A DNA stretch of 64,000 nt, taken from positions 285,001 through 349,000 of the forward strand of contig NW_026973739.1 in assembly GCF_035594125.1 (NCBI RefSeq), given 5' to 3'. A model generated the notes under the pieces. It worked only from the letters and a program-made list of their open reading frames with translations. It searched no databases and was not told the origin of the DNA. A program made the position numbers and the translations under genes. Position 1 is the stretch's first letter; the number at the start of each line of letters is the position of its first letter. Positions 38,676 to 54,960 of the stretch are shown one piece after another. Source of the stretch: Scylla paramamosain (taxonomy: Eukaryota; Arthropoda; Malacostraca; Decapoda; Portunidae).

Positions 38676-40260
38676 CTGAGGAACACCACTGTTAATAGAT
38701 ATAGGAGAAGAACAGTGACCGTCTACCACAGCAACAATAGAACGGTAAGAAAGGAAATTTCAGATGAAGTTACAGAGAGAAGAATAGAAACCGTAGGAGG
38801 GTAGTTTGGAAATCAAAGCTTTGTGCCAGACTCTATCAAAAGCTTTTGATATGTCCAAGGCAACAGCAAAAGTTTCACCAAAATCTCTAAAAGAGGATGG
38901 CCAAGACTCAGTAAGGAAAGCCAGAAGATCACCAGTAGAGCGGCCTTGACGGAACCCATACTGGCGATCAGATAGAAGGTTGTGAAGTGATAGATGTTTA
39001 AGAATCTTCCTGTTGAGGATAGATTCAAAAACTTTAGATAGGCAGAAAATTAAAGCAATAGGACGCTATTTTGAGGGATTAGAACGGTCACCCTTTTTAG
39101 GAACAGGTTGAATGTAGGCAAACTTCCAGCAAGAAGGAAAGGTAGATGTTGACAGACAGAGCTGAAAGAGTTTGACTAGGCAAGGTGCAAGCACGGAGGC
39201 ACAGTTTCGGAGAACAATAGGAGGGACCCCATCAGGTCCATAAGCCTTCCGAGGGTTTAGACCAGCGAGGGCATGGAAAACATCATTACGAAGAATTTTA
39301 ATACGTGGAATGAAGTAGTCAGAGGGTGGAGGAGAGGGAGGAACAAGCCCAGAATCGTCCAAGGTAGCGTTTTTAACAAAGGTTTGAGCAAAGTGTTCAG
39401 CTTTAGAAATAGATGTGATAGCAGTGGTGCCATCTCGTTGAAATAGAGGAAGGAAAGAAGAAGAAGCAAAGTTATTGGAGATATTTTTTGGCCAGAAATT
39501 TTTCACAGAAATCACGAGGGGAGTTAGATCTTGAAAGATTTTGACATTTTCTGTTGATGATGGAGTTTTTGGCTAGTTGGAGAACAGACTTGGCATGGTT
39601 CTGGGCAGAAATATAAAGTGCATGAGATTCTGGTGATGGAAGGCTTAAGTACCTTTTGTGGTTCACCTCTCTATCATGTATAGCACGAGAACAAGCTGTG
39701 TTAAACCAAAGTTTAGAAGGTTTAGGACGAGAAAAAGAGAGAGGAATGTACACCTCCATGCCAGACACTATCACCTCTGTTATGCACTCAGCACACAAAG
39801 ACGGGTCTCTGACACGGAAGCAGTAGTCATTCCAAGAAAAATCAGCAAAATACCTCCTCAGGTCCCCCCAACTGGCAGAGGCAAAACGCCAGAGGCACCT
39901 TCGCTTTGGGGGATCCTGAGGAGCGATTGGAGCAATAGGACAAGATAAAGATATGAGATTGTGATTGGAGGAGCCCAACGGAGAAGAAAGGGTGACAACA
40001 TAAGCAGAAGGATTAGAGGTCAGGAAAAGGTCAAGAATGTTGGGCGTATCTCCAAGACGGTCAGGTATACGAGTAGGGTGTTGCACCAATTGCTCTAGGT
40101 CATGGAGGATAGCAAAGTTGTAGGCTAGTTCACCAGGATGGTCAGTGAAGGGAGAAAAAAGCCAAAGCATGGTAGTGAACATTGAAGTCTCCAAGAAAGG
40201 AGATCTCTGCAAAAGGGAAGAGGGTCAGAATGTGCTCCACTTTGGAAGTTAAGTGGTCAA
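38676..40260 (-). mobile_element. LINE-1fam copy G, inverted behind copy F, both ends missing
   Basis: Minus-strand copy whose 3' side starts in the RT motif block (SINSGVPQ) and whose 5' side stops at the endonuclease KVEHI block (TTAAGTGGTCAA, 40260). Lacks 3' UTR and tail. It lies 12 bp from the A-tail of copy F in opposite orientation, so about 1.6 kb of F and G are complementary. Open pieces include 40212-39472 (endonuclease end and linker) and 39515-39066 (up to RSNPS). A small rearrangement near 39490 alters the DFWHLAKN block. Confidence 0.9.
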
Positions 40261-40852
<592 letters not shown>

Positions 40853-40911
40853 CTCTTTCTCTCTGTTCTGATTCGTTATCTTATCTTTTCTCCCACTATG
40901 TCGTTGCGGAT

Positions 40912-41460
<549 letters not shown>

Positions 41461-42200
41461 TTAGATAGATAGATAGATAACTTTATTGTCAAGATGCAGC
41501 ATAATAAGCTTACAAATTGAAATTTGCTTTGGCCAGAGCTCCGTACAATATAAGTTGAGTAAAAGTATATAAAAATTATGTTAAAAAGTATTTACAAAAT
41601 AAAAGTTAAAATGATTGAAAGTTAAGATAATTGCACATCATACTAAGGTTACATACATGTATTAGATATATCACAGTCACACATCTATTGCACAATTGCT
41701 GTTTTAGTGTTGGTGATTATAGAGCATGATGCTTTTTGGCACAAATGAGTTCTTATATCTGTTCGTGCGTTGAGTCGGCAGAGCTAATCTTCTGCCTGAC
41801 CTGAGGAATACATAGCAGGAGTGGAGGGGATGAAATGAATCGTTCATGATTTTTTCAACCTGCTTCATAGATTGTTCAAGGAACAGCTTATCTAATGGTT
41901 TTGTTTCTGCACCTAGTTTCCGTGATTTTCGCACAATCTTTTTAAGCTTACTTTTATCATGACATGTTAGCTTGCCATACCAAGTGGTTAAGGAGAAACC
42001 TAATAGTGACTCTATTGTAGACTTATAAAAGAGGCTAATTATATGTCTATCTACATGCAGGTTGTTTAAAATACGTAAAAAATAAAGTCTCTGCTTACAT
42101 TTCTTGAATACCATATTGGTATTCAAGATATTGGTATTGGCGAGATAAAAATAAAGGATGCCTAACCCTGTTGTGTTAACCCTGCTAGAGTTACCCAATT
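41461..42200 (-). mobile_element. L2/Rex1-like LINE, 3' fragment with (TCTA)n tail
   Basis: A fourth LINE type. The minus-strand frame 42198-41704 encodes the RT C-terminal region: KKCKQRLYFLRILNNLHV, SLFYKSTIESLLGFSLTTWYG, NDSFHPLHSCY, SGRRLALPTQRTNRYKNSF. This order (QRLxFLRxL, FYxSxIESxLxxSxTxWxG, SGRRxxxxxxxTNRxKNSF) is that of CR1/L2/Rex1-group elements. After the stop come about 240 bp of 3' UTR and a terminal (TATC)n microsatellite at 41463-41478, as is usual for that group. 5'-truncated before the RT active site. Confidence 0.8.
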
Positions 42201-42595
42201 TGTTAATAAAGGTTCATGCTTATATGGCATGACAGTGTGTACTCAAGGGCCTATATAGGTAGCTGAAAGTCCGTTTCTGTTGTATTTATTATGTGATGTA
42301 AAATATTTGAAATTCTACCTCTTTATTGTGCCATTTACCTGGACCACCTTTCCTTGACAGAACAAGACAGCTGCCTGCAGGTGGTGTACACACTGGCTGA
42401 GGCGCCGCAAGACTAGGAGGGTGAGTGGGGATTCATTAACTCACAGATGCTTGACAAACATCTCAAATCACAACTTAACTGTGTCATGATTACTACCATG
42501 AGTGATTATTGATTAACACAGGTAAAGAGGGAGAAAAGACTATAACAGGACTGGTGGTTATTACGCCAATCATTATAGGTAATAGCCGTAAATTG
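42201..42595. other. unassigned spacer
   Basis: About 395 bp. An acceptor-like TTCCTTGACAG at about 42360 is followed by an open stretch of 18 codons to a stop, too little to call an exon. Confidence 0.4.
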
Positions 42596-42682
42596 CAATA
42601 ATAATAAAAGTAATAACAATAGTATAATAATAATAGTAATAATGACAGTAATATTGTGATAATATTAATAATAATAATAATG

Positions 42683-42715
<33 letters not shown>

Positions 42716-42745
42716 TTGATATAGTAATAATAGTAATAATAATGT
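42596..42745. repeat. (AAT)n microsatellite, interrupted
   Basis: AAT units with AGT and ATG variants. Confidence 0.9.
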
Positions 42746-43370
42746 GTGGCTCCTGCCTCTGTGACGGCTGTGTCGGTGGGCGTAGCTTGGTATCGGAGTC
42801 GACTATTATTTTTCTCGATAATCATCACTCACTACATCCTTGAGCAAGTGGGTTATCAAAGTTAGTCTGGCGTGTTGCGTTTTGTCTAAAAAAATAAATT
42901 GTCTTACAGCTCAAGAACAGTGCACTTCTATACTACTTAATCACACGACTAAGATTATTTGCAAAGTTATTAAGACTCTTGTGTCTTGGTCAGAGTCTAA
43001 ACCTATGAGTAACTCGAGACAGAGCAACACGGGTTGTGCGTCTGTACTATCTTGGTGTCTGGCTGCTATTTACGCTAAAAGTGACTTGAGGATTGTCCGA
43101 GAGGTGCCTAAGCATACGTCACAGATTTCCATAGCCAATAATATCAAGCAAAATGAATGACGTTTTAATCTCCACCCAATGGGAGGTAAGCCTTTAACAA
43201 GCTGAATGGGCATAAAACAAACCGGCTGTTAATAGTTAAGCTTGGCTGTTATCAATTCAACGTCCTGTTCACCTCTTGCACAATTCTTCTAATACTGGCG
43301 TTATATTTTCTAACGCGTCTCTAATTCTACTCCTATATCTATTTTTTTTTTTCATGCAAAGTAGTGCCTA
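42746..43370. other. unassigned spacer
   Basis: About 625 bp. The 106-codon frame at 42840-43160 has no recognised motif or splice context. Confidence 0.4.
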
Positions 43371-43810
<440 letters not shown>

Positions 43811-43914
43811 CTAGCTCGGGCAAACTTTAGCTGTGGCCTTGCAGAGTACAAAACATAAAAATATGAGTGAAACAAGGCATAACAATAATAAGAACAATGA
43901 GAATGAGAAGAAGA

Positions 43915-46786
43915 GGCTATAAGCACCTGCTGACAATTACTCACACTGAGGTCTAAAGCATTGGGTCAGGAGGTGGTGAGAAATTATCATTCAATCCCGT
44001 TTTTGATCCCTTTGTGTCTCACAACACAAGGGGGCAGTCACTGTCTGCCCTCTAAAGACAACTCTCTTCCTTCACAAAAAACACAAAAACATCTAATTAC
44101 AAGCACACCCTTCACTCTAAAATAAAAAAAATTATCATAGTGACTCCTACACACCAGCCTCGGAATCCTCATCTGGAGGAGGGACCACAAAAGTCCCCAG
44201 TATCTTTACACCCACCTCAACTTTTTCATCATTAACTTCTGCAACATTCGCGGTTTTACAATCTGTAAGACACCACCTCTTCTCTACTAAACCAAATCTT
44301 CTTTTCCTCACTGAAACACAGGTGTTTGAGACAACCCACAGTAGCCACTTTTCTGATCCCTCCTACTTTCCTTATCCTCATTTTCAATCCAAAGCTGGAT
44401 GGTGCGTTTATATTATCGCAACCACTTAACCTGCTCTCGTGCCCACACTCTTGTTTTTTTTTTTTTCCGAGTTTTCCACCATCTGGCTACGACTATAGAT
44501 TCACTTTCACACTAAATTTATTAGTGATGTATACCTCTCAACTAACTCCTCTGGCTATAAAAAATTCTTAGACTACTTAACTTCCAAAGTCGAGCACATT
44601 CCGACTCTCTTATGTTTTTGCGGAAATCTCCATTCTTGGACATTTCAATGTTCACCACCAAGTTTGGCTTTCTTCTCCCTTCACTGACCATCCTGTCGAA
44701 CTAACCTTTATCTTTGCTATCCTCCATGACGTACTCGTACAGCAAATGGTGCAACACCCTACTCATATTCCTAACCGTCATGGAGATACGCCCAACATTT
44801 TTTACCTTTTCCTAAACTCTAATGCTTCTACTTATGCTGTTACCCTCTCTTCTCCGTTTGGCTCCTCCTATCACAATCTCATATCTGTATCTTGTTCTAA
44901 CCCTCCAATCCCTCTTCAGGATCTCCTTAAGAGGAGGTGCCTCTGGTGTTTTGCCTCTGCTAGTTGAGGGACCTGAGGAACTATTTTCTTGATTTTCCTT
45001 GCAATGACTCCTGCTTCCGTGTCAGAGACGTGTCTTTAAGTGCCAAGTGCATAACAGAAGTGATAGTGTCTGGCATGGAGACGTACATTCCTTACTTTTC
45101 CCGACCTATACCTTCCAAACCTTGGTTTAACATAACCTGTTCTCGTGCTGTACATGATAGAGAGGTGGCCCACAAAAGATACTTGAACCTTTCATCACAC
45201 GAACCTTTATATTTCTGCCCGAAACTATGCCAAGTCTTTTCAAATACTAACCAAAAATCCTTCATTAATAGAAAGTCTCAAAATTTTTCAAATTTTAACC
45301 CTCCGCGTGACTTCTGGCATCTAGCCAAAAACATCTACAATAACTTTGTTTCTATTTCTTTCCCGCCTTTATTTCAACCAGATGGCACCACTACAATCAC
45401 ATCTATCTCTAAAGATGAACTCTTTCCTCAAATCTTTGCTAAAAACTCTACCTTGGACGATTCAGGATTTGTTCCTCCCTCCCCTCCATTCTCTGAGTAC
45501 TTCATGTTATCTATTAAAATTATTCGCAATGATGTTTTTTCCCATTCCCTTGCTGGTCTATACCCTCGTAAGGTTTATGGACCTGATTGGCTCCCTCCTA
45601 TTATTCTATGAAACTGCGCCTCCGTGCTTGCACCTTGCTTAGCCAAACTCTTTCAACTCTGTATGTCAACATCTACCTTTCCTTTCTCTGGAAGTTTGCC
45701 TACATTCAGCCTGTTTCTAAAAAGGGTGACCGTTCTAGTCCCTCAAACTACCGTCCTATTGCTTTAATTTCCTGCCTATCTAAAGTTTTCAATCTATCCT
45801 CAACAGGAAGATTCTTAAACATCTATCACTTCACAACCTTCTATCTGATCACCAGGATGGGTTTCGTCAAGGCCACTCTAGAAGTGATCTGTCTTTCTTC
45901 ATTGAGTATTGGTCATCCTCCTTTAGAGATTTTGGTGAAACTTTTACTGTTGCCTTGGACATATCAAAAGTTCTTGATAGAGTCTGGCACAAAGCTTTCA
46001 TTTCCAAACTACCCTCCTACGGCTTTTATCCTTCTCTCTGTAACTTTATCTCTAGTTTCCTTTCTGACTTTTTTATTGCTGCTGTGGTAGACGATCACTG
46101 TTCTCCTAAATCTATTGAACTGGTGTTCCTCAGGGATCTGTCCTGTCACCCACTATCTTCCTATTATTCATCAATGATCTAAAATATATGTCTTGTCCTA
46201 AGATGACGATACCACTCTCCACTTCTCCACGTCTTTTCATAGACGTCCAACCCTTCAGGAAGTAAACATTTTACGCAGGGAAGCCACGAAACTCCAGACT
46301 TCTGATCTGTTTAAAATTTCTGATTGGGTAGAGCATACTTGGTATTGTTCAATGCCTTTAAAAACTCCTCCATCTATCAACTCATAACAACCTTCCAGAC
46401 AACTATCCTCTCTTCTTCGATGACACTCGAATGTTCCCCTCTTCTACATTGAACATCCTCGGTCTGTCCTTTTCTTATTATTTAAACTGGAAACTTCACA
46501 TCTCATCTCTAACTGAAATAGCTTTTATTAAGTTAAGTGTTTTGCGACGTCTCCGCTAGTTTTTGTTTTTTTTTCACCTTCCCCCAGCTCCTAACTCCGT
46601 ACAAAGGCCTTATCCGTCCATGTATGGCGAATGCTTCACATGTCTGGGGTTGGGAGAGTTCCACTCTTTTAGACAGGGTGGAATCAAAGGCTTTTCATTT
46701 CATGAACTGCTATCTTCTACCACTATTTTCATGCTAACTGCTCTTCTGATCTTGCTAACTGCATGACTCCCCTCCTCCTGCGGTCT
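43915..46786 (+). mobile_element. LINE-1fam copy H, old, 3' end missing
   Basis: Starts with the 5' UTR (AAGCACCTGCTGACAATTACTC near 43921), has endonuclease and RT in order and stops inside the C-terminus (CTTGCTAACTGCATG... at 46750-46785). Highly mutated: a deletion at 46200 removes the Tyr-Ala part of the active-site box, several T-run insertions (44455, 46563), multiple stops. One longer frame 44964-45611 covers the linker before RT. Inactive. Confidence 0.85.
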
Positions 46787-46862
46787 TCCTAATAAAAAAA
46801 AAGCCCACTGAGATGCCGGTTCCGAATAGGGTCCGAAGTGGTGGTCAAAAATTGAGGGATAT
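46787..46862 (-). mobile_element. LINE-1fam 3' UTR fragment in opposite orientation
   Basis: AATAAAAAAAAAGCCCACTG and the next 60 bp are the reverse complement of the family 3' UTR and last codons (compare 9450-9520). It directly abuts the truncated 3' side of copy H, tail-to-tail. A small local duplication (ATTGATAAAA...AATTGAGGG) follows at 46850-46905. Confidence 0.75.
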
Positions 46863-46899
46863 TGATAAAACTAAAAGGGCATTGATAAAAATTGAGGGC

Positions 46900-48105
46900 A
46901 AACAGCATTTATAGGGCCCACACGCTGATCCCCAATCATAACGGCAGAACAAACATCCACTTCAGAGGCTAAACGTTTCGACTCTGTAAAATCAGGCAAT
47001 GATGAAGTGTGAACAGGAGATTTTAAAAGCTAAGAGTGGAGCTAGAATGTCCATTGCAGAGGTAAGATTATTCTTATAGGAAATAGCATGATGTTGGGGA
47101 AAAACATTTATATCATGAATCACAAACGAATCAAGTCCTAAGACACCAATGATCTTAAGTACAAAATCTAATGATGATACATGACATGTAAGAGACAAGG
47201 GGAGAACAACTGTGGCAAGGAAGTATAAGGGAGAACCTTGTACACTGAAAGGATTATTATCATTAGACTGTAAAAGAAGGTTAAGTAAGTCCATAAATTT
47301 GAAATAAGCATAGCCACTCCATAAATTACAGAAAACACCAGTATCAACTACCAAAGAAAAAAGAGTGACATAAGAAAAAAAAACACTGATATACTTGCAT
47401 ACCATGGAAAGCAGCAATGACACTGGGAAGAGAGAAAGACTGCTCAGAACAAAGCAGCAGACCAGATACTAATCTTTCCCGTCTGAAAATTGGCGTCTCC
47501 GAAAATTCGATTGAAAAATTATGACAAATTGATCTCGCTTCCATTCCAGAATTTTGAAACATTCCCTTGTATGGTTACAAGATTCATGTGACGACTCAGA
47601 GCTGGAGACGGAGAAAGTATATACCGTGTCTGACCAGAGGAGTGAAAGTGAACACGAGGAGCAGGTGATGGAACTTTAGAACGAGCATGGCCTGAAAACC
47701 GCTTAGAAGGCATATTCCTAGGAGATGTTGCGTTGCGCTCTGGTGGATGAACAAGCAGACTTGAGCTCTTTATTATGACGGAAGTAACATATGTAGGTAT
47801 GACCATCTTTATGGCAATAAATGTATGAAAGAGGTGGACGCCAGGATGAAAGTCAGCACCTGAGGAGGAACACACTCGACAGGAGATATCTGAGGTAGAG
47901 GTGGATCCTGGAGACGTGTCACTAAGAATAGGTGACATGATATGGGAGTGGGGTAATTCCTGCATCTTTTTACTGATTTTAGTGTCAGAATCCAAAAGAG
48001 AGTCAGTGGGTTTGATGTCAATGGAAGAAGCAACAAGTCTTTCTTGATGAGTAACTCTAAGAAGAGTGGAAGTTTATCTATACTTATCTGATCATTTTGC
48101 ACCCA
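46900..48105 (-). pseudogene. unclassified retroelement-like gag/protease remnant
   Basis: Minus-strand frames 48102-47519, 47562-47344 and 47423-46992 follow one another with frame shifts at A-runs. Near 47820-47750 a second frame reads YCHKDGHTYICYFRHNKE, a small Cys/His cluster like a gag zinc finger. Near 47345 LVVDTG resembles the catalytic triad of retropepsins, and VLGLDSFVIHD about 65 residues later resembles their C-terminal ILGxDFL motif. Domain order (Cys/His cluster, then protease) fits a retroelement. No RT follows. It could instead be a host-derived sequence; the family is not identified. Confidence 0.4.
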
Positions 48106-48171
48106 ATTATCAGACTTCTAAAACTCCACACCATTATGGGGTACTCGACAGCAAGAACCTGACCGAGCATG

Positions 48172-48203
48172 CAACCTACATTATCAATCTTGTGTTGTAA
48201 AAG
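48172..48203. repeat. direct duplication, unit 1
   Basis: GCAACCTACATTATCAATCT followed by TGTTGTAAAA recurs at 48650-48681 with one base difference. Confidence 0.85.
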
Positions 48204-48282
48204 AGTCATCATAGCGGAAAGCCCATTGACAGGAATCATGAGTCTGTGATGCTCCAAAGGTGCGCAAAAATAAATTAATTAA

Positions 48283-48303
48283 TAAAAATAATAATAATAA
48301 TAA

Positions 48304-48384
<81 letters not shown>
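48283..48384. repeat. (AAT)n/(AAAT)n microsatellite
   Basis: AAT units interrupted by AAAT units at 48302-48320. Confidence 0.93.
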
Positions 48385-48776
48385 TAGTACGAAATTTAGC
48401 AGAATCATTCTGAAGTGAGGAAGGATTAAAGGAGCTTACCGACATCATCCCAAAAGTAAGAGAACCAGGCAGCAGTTGGGAATGGACAAAACACACCAAG
48501 TCTGCACCGGAAGTAATGTTACTACTGGTCATTAAATCCTCACTTTGCTGCAGGGATGGTAATGCAGTGTACTGTACTTCCTCATCCTGAAACCTTTAAA
48601 TGGAAGGATTCTGATCGAGTTTAATAGTGGTGGCGGGAGTAGTAGGATGCAACCTACATTATCAATCTGTGTTGTAAAATGATAGTGATAGCAACAAGAG
48701 CAGTAGAAGCAGCCAAATTAGAAGAATAAGAGCTTGCATTAGTAGCCATAATAAAATTAGACACTATCTGCGGAAA
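48385..48776. other. unassigned spacer, with duplication unit 2
   Basis: Nothing recognised apart from the second copy of the 32-bp duplicated unit at 48650-48681. Confidence 0.5.
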
Positions 48777-49632
<856 letters not shown>

Positions 49633-50258
49633 TACTATCTAGTAACTCACCCGTTATATGTCAATGACCGAAGGAAAGCATTTAAAAAGTGAGCCACTCC
49701 TCTTAATAGACATATTGAGCTAAGAAAATGTAACAATTGAGGTATATGACAATAGCAATAAACCCCACCCACTTCACTCCTCACTTACATCAACACTACC
49801 TCCTGAAATCACTAAACACCATTTCTAACTTGTGCAGTCACCCATATTCCCGTCACACCTCGGCCACACTCCCAGTGTGGCCAACACCAGTATCCCCAAC
49901 ACCAACCCAACACAACACCAGTATCCCCATAGCATTTCACTCACACACCTAGACCTTTACCTACAACCACATACCGCTTGACATCCACACCTGTCAACAT
50001 CTAATCTCAGGACTATTCCTGTAGCTCAGACTGCGTTGGTTCACAACACAGAAAGCTAACACCACACTACTCTCTTCCAAGGACAACATATCTTCAACAC
50101 CGTAGATTAATCTCATAAGTTCACCACACGTCACAGTAAATTCACCGCCCCAGACACACTGGTAACGTAACCCCAGCGCCGTCTCGAAAATAGTGGCTTA
50201 GCTTAACCAGAGCGAGGCCGGCGTTGCCTCGGTCCGCTCCGCCACATCGACAACCGCT
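49633..50258. other. unassigned spacer
   Basis: About 625 bp. The 71-codon frame at 49737-49952 is rich in His, Thr and Pro and has no recognised domain. Confidence 0.45.
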
Positions 50259-51680
50259 TGTACTCATAGGTAGGTAAGGAAAGGTAAGGTGGAATAGGTA
50301 GGATTTTTTGTTCATGTAGTGTAAGTTTCCATGGGGAAACTTACATTGTTTTGTATCTGTTGAGATGTCGCTACATAACACAGACTGATTACGAGGTACT
50401 GGGCACCTTCCCGAGGCCAGGCATGAAGCAGTAGTGCTACCAAGCAAGCTTGCCGGTGAATCTCTGCTGAACAAACTCTAAAACTGAGTCAAGTAATGTC
50501 ACTGTTTCACTGACAATAAAACACAGTTACGTATTGCTAGTCTCTCCAGTAATAATAAATCTAACACTACCACGTTTCTATAATACCCCGTAACGAGTGA
50601 ACTCTTTTGTTGGTGTAAATAAATCATATATATTGACTTGATTCAAACTTTCTTTCAAGCCTATTCATATCACGTTATCTTAAGTTAAATGTTCTTGCCA
50701 CTGGTGTGACAAACAATCGAGCAGGGAAACATAAATGGCTAAGGATAAACCTGTGTGTGAAAATTGTGCCAAAAAATCAGAAACTACGTGAAAAACGTTG
50801 GTGAGAGAAATCACTAAACATTGTGAAACGGAGTGAGTGAACGAAGCATTAGAGAAAGTGAGGAATGAATTGGCAGTGGAGAACCACGAGCAACACTGTT
50901 TCGATGTCCTTCCCACAACCTATTCAAAACAGTGTCCTTGTTTACCGCTCATTCACACCATTCTCGCCTGACGAGATAAACCCTTTCATCATACCAATTG
51001 TCATAACGTTGGTTTTAGTGATTCCCCTGTACTGTCTCCTTAGACGGATTTCGGTTTTGTATAAATTCCATAAGGCCAGAGTCTCTCTACAGGAACACAC
51101 CACGTCACCAGTGTTTGACATTCATAGGTACATGACTCTTCACTTGTACACATAGGTAGGTAAGGATAGGTAAGGTTGGAATAGGTAGGGTTTTTTTTTT
51201 TTTGTAGTTTAGGAAACTTCCATGGTGGAAACTTCTATACTTTTGCATCTATTGAGATGTCGCCATCTAACAGACTGATTATCAGGTGCTGGTGTTATGT
51301 CTACGACCGCTGGTTGTTGCTGGCAGCACTTTTCCCAGGCTGTTTGCAGCCGGCTGGACGTGCAAGACTGCCGGTTTATCTCCGCTGAACTCAGTGCTGT
51401 GTGTGTATGCACAAACTTTATACAAATTTTAAAACTGAGTGAAGTAATGTCACTGTTTCACTGATAACAAAACACAGTGACGTATTGCTAGTCTCTCTAG
51501 TAATCAGACACCTAACATCACTACATTACTATAATATCCCAAAGAGTGAATTCTTTTGTTTGTGTAAACAAATTGTATATATTGACTAGACTGAAACTTT
51601 CTTTCAAGCCTACTCATATCACGCTACCTTAAACCAAATGTTCTTGCTACTGACGTGGCAAACAGCCGAGTTGAGGAACA
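50259..51680 (+). mobile_element. internally deleted LTR-type element
   Basis: Two direct repeats of about 450-530 bp (50259-50731 and 51145-51680) flank about 410 bp of internal DNA. Shared blocks are in the same order: TAGGTAGGTAAGGA, GGAAACTT, TTGAGATGTCGC, TGAGTCAAGTAATGTC-like, AACTTTCTTTCAAGCCTA, ATGTTCTTGC. A third, solo copy lies at 16175-16725. The internal part starts with a short frame after the left repeat and ends with a membrane-anchor-like frame before the right one, which fits an LTR element that has lost gag-pol-env middle parts. The ends of the repeats are approximate and no target duplication is clear. Confidence 0.55.
50733..51155 (+). pseudogene. internal region: gag-like start and envelope-type tail
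   Basis: Just after the left repeat, ATG at 50733 opens MAKDKPVCENCAKKSETT and a stop; it could be the start of a gag frame, with a CxxC pair. After a region without long frames, 50865-51155 encodes FTPFSPDEINPFIIPIVI and a continuous hydrophobic stretch (about 18 residues around VITLVLVIPLYCLL) followed by basic RRISVLYKFHKARVSL and a short tail, ending inside the right repeat. A membrane anchor plus cytoplasmic tail next to the 3' LTR is where an env gene ends. Assignment to env is by position and composition only. Confidence 0.4.
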
Positions 51681-53906
<2,226 letters not shown>

Positions 53907-54805
53907 TAATAATAATAATAATAATAAACGGTTTATTATTTAGGCAGTTGACAAACTGAAAATGTACATAGGGGATGGGGAAAAACTTAACATTAATCCT
54001 AAAGGTAAGTCTAATCTAGGAGGGAAATACTATTGATTGATGGCTCGCACCATGGTGGGAATCGCACTGAGTCTGTACCGGTCCGTGCGCGGCGCCTTCA
54101 GGGGCGTTATTTTGTTGTGGTGTCTGGTGGCACGGACCGGGCGAGGCGCGTCGGGTGGCAGCATGTTTCTGGGACGTGGATGATGCAGTAGTCCCCTCCC
54201 AAACTTCTCCAGAGCCTCTCGGTGCCTGGTGGATATTCTGGACAGACTCAGGGTGGTCAGGGCTTCTTCATAGGTGGTGTATGCAGGGCCAAGGATAACC
54301 CTGCACGCCCTTTTCTGCACACTCTCTAGCTGTAGCTGTTGAGTGTGTGTGAGGGAGGAGGACCACGCTGGGGAGGCGTACATGAGTTTGGGGAGGATGA
54401 AGGTAAGGTACACCCCCCTTAACTCATCTGTCGGCGTCCCCAGCGACCTGAGTCTGCGCAGCATGTACAGCCTGTAGGTAGCTGATCTCACGGTGCTGGC
54501 GACATGCTGCTTCCAGGTCAGCTGGTCGTCCACCGTGACTCCGAGAAGCTTGGCACATTGGACCACCTGGAGGGGGTGAGGGCCCACTGTGAGCCGGGGA
54601 GGGGGCACTGGTACAGAGGAGGTACAGAAATGCATCACCACAGTTTTGCTGTGGTTGATGGTCATCCTGCTCTCCTCTGTCCACGTCTGCAGTCGCTCCA
54701 GAATTGCTTGCAGTGGCGAGTAGTCCGGGTTCTTGGTGGAAACTGGGACGCCCACGGTGCAGTCGTCCACATACTTCCAGCGATGGGGGGTGTCAGTGAG
54801 GGCGT

Positions 54806-54808
<3 letters not shown>
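53907..54808 (-). mobile_element. LINE-2type C-terminal fragment, copy 2, in a fucosyltransferase intron
   Basis: Minus-strand open frame from 54808 to the stop at 54028 (about 260 codons): ALTDTPHRWKYVDDCTVG with the RT active-site YVDD, RMTINHSKTVVMHFCTSS, AKLLGVTVDDQLTWKQHV, YLTFILPKLMYASPAWSS, KRACRVILGPAYTTYEEAL, ending VRAINQ. The 3' UTR ends in a (TTA)n microsatellite (53907-53928). It is better preserved than copy 1 at 7240-8074. The 5' side is cut before the PQG block and replaced by (CA)n on this strand; the predicted Thr-His run upstream is translated microsatellite. Confidence 0.85.
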
Positions 54809-54897
<89 letters not shown>

Positions 54898-54912
54898 TGT
54901 GAGTGTGTGTGT
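54809..54912. repeat. (GT)n microsatellite
   Basis: About 100 bp of (GT)n with small interruptions, 49 bp before a fucosyltransferase exon. Confidence 0.95.
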
Positions 54913-54960
54913 ATTGCAGCGGTGGTCAGTAAGGCTTGTCTCAACGGAGTCTTCAACTAG

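Noticed and set aside
38813..39028. Frames such as 38813-39028, 37312-37527 and 58578-58793 that recur with the same sequence
   Set aside because: They are alternate-frame shadows of the conserved RT region in LINE copies.
41463..41478. (TAGA)n as an independent microsatellite
   Set aside because: It is the 3' terminal repeat of the adjoining L2/Rex1-like element.
42355..42420. Possible terminal exon after a TTCCTTGACAG acceptor
   Set aside because: Only 18 codons, no domain, no partner exon with a matching phase.
54809..54956. Extension of the LINE-2type frame into a His-Thr repeat up to 54956
   Set aside because: The His-Thr run is translated (CA)n. LINE similarity starts only at 54808.
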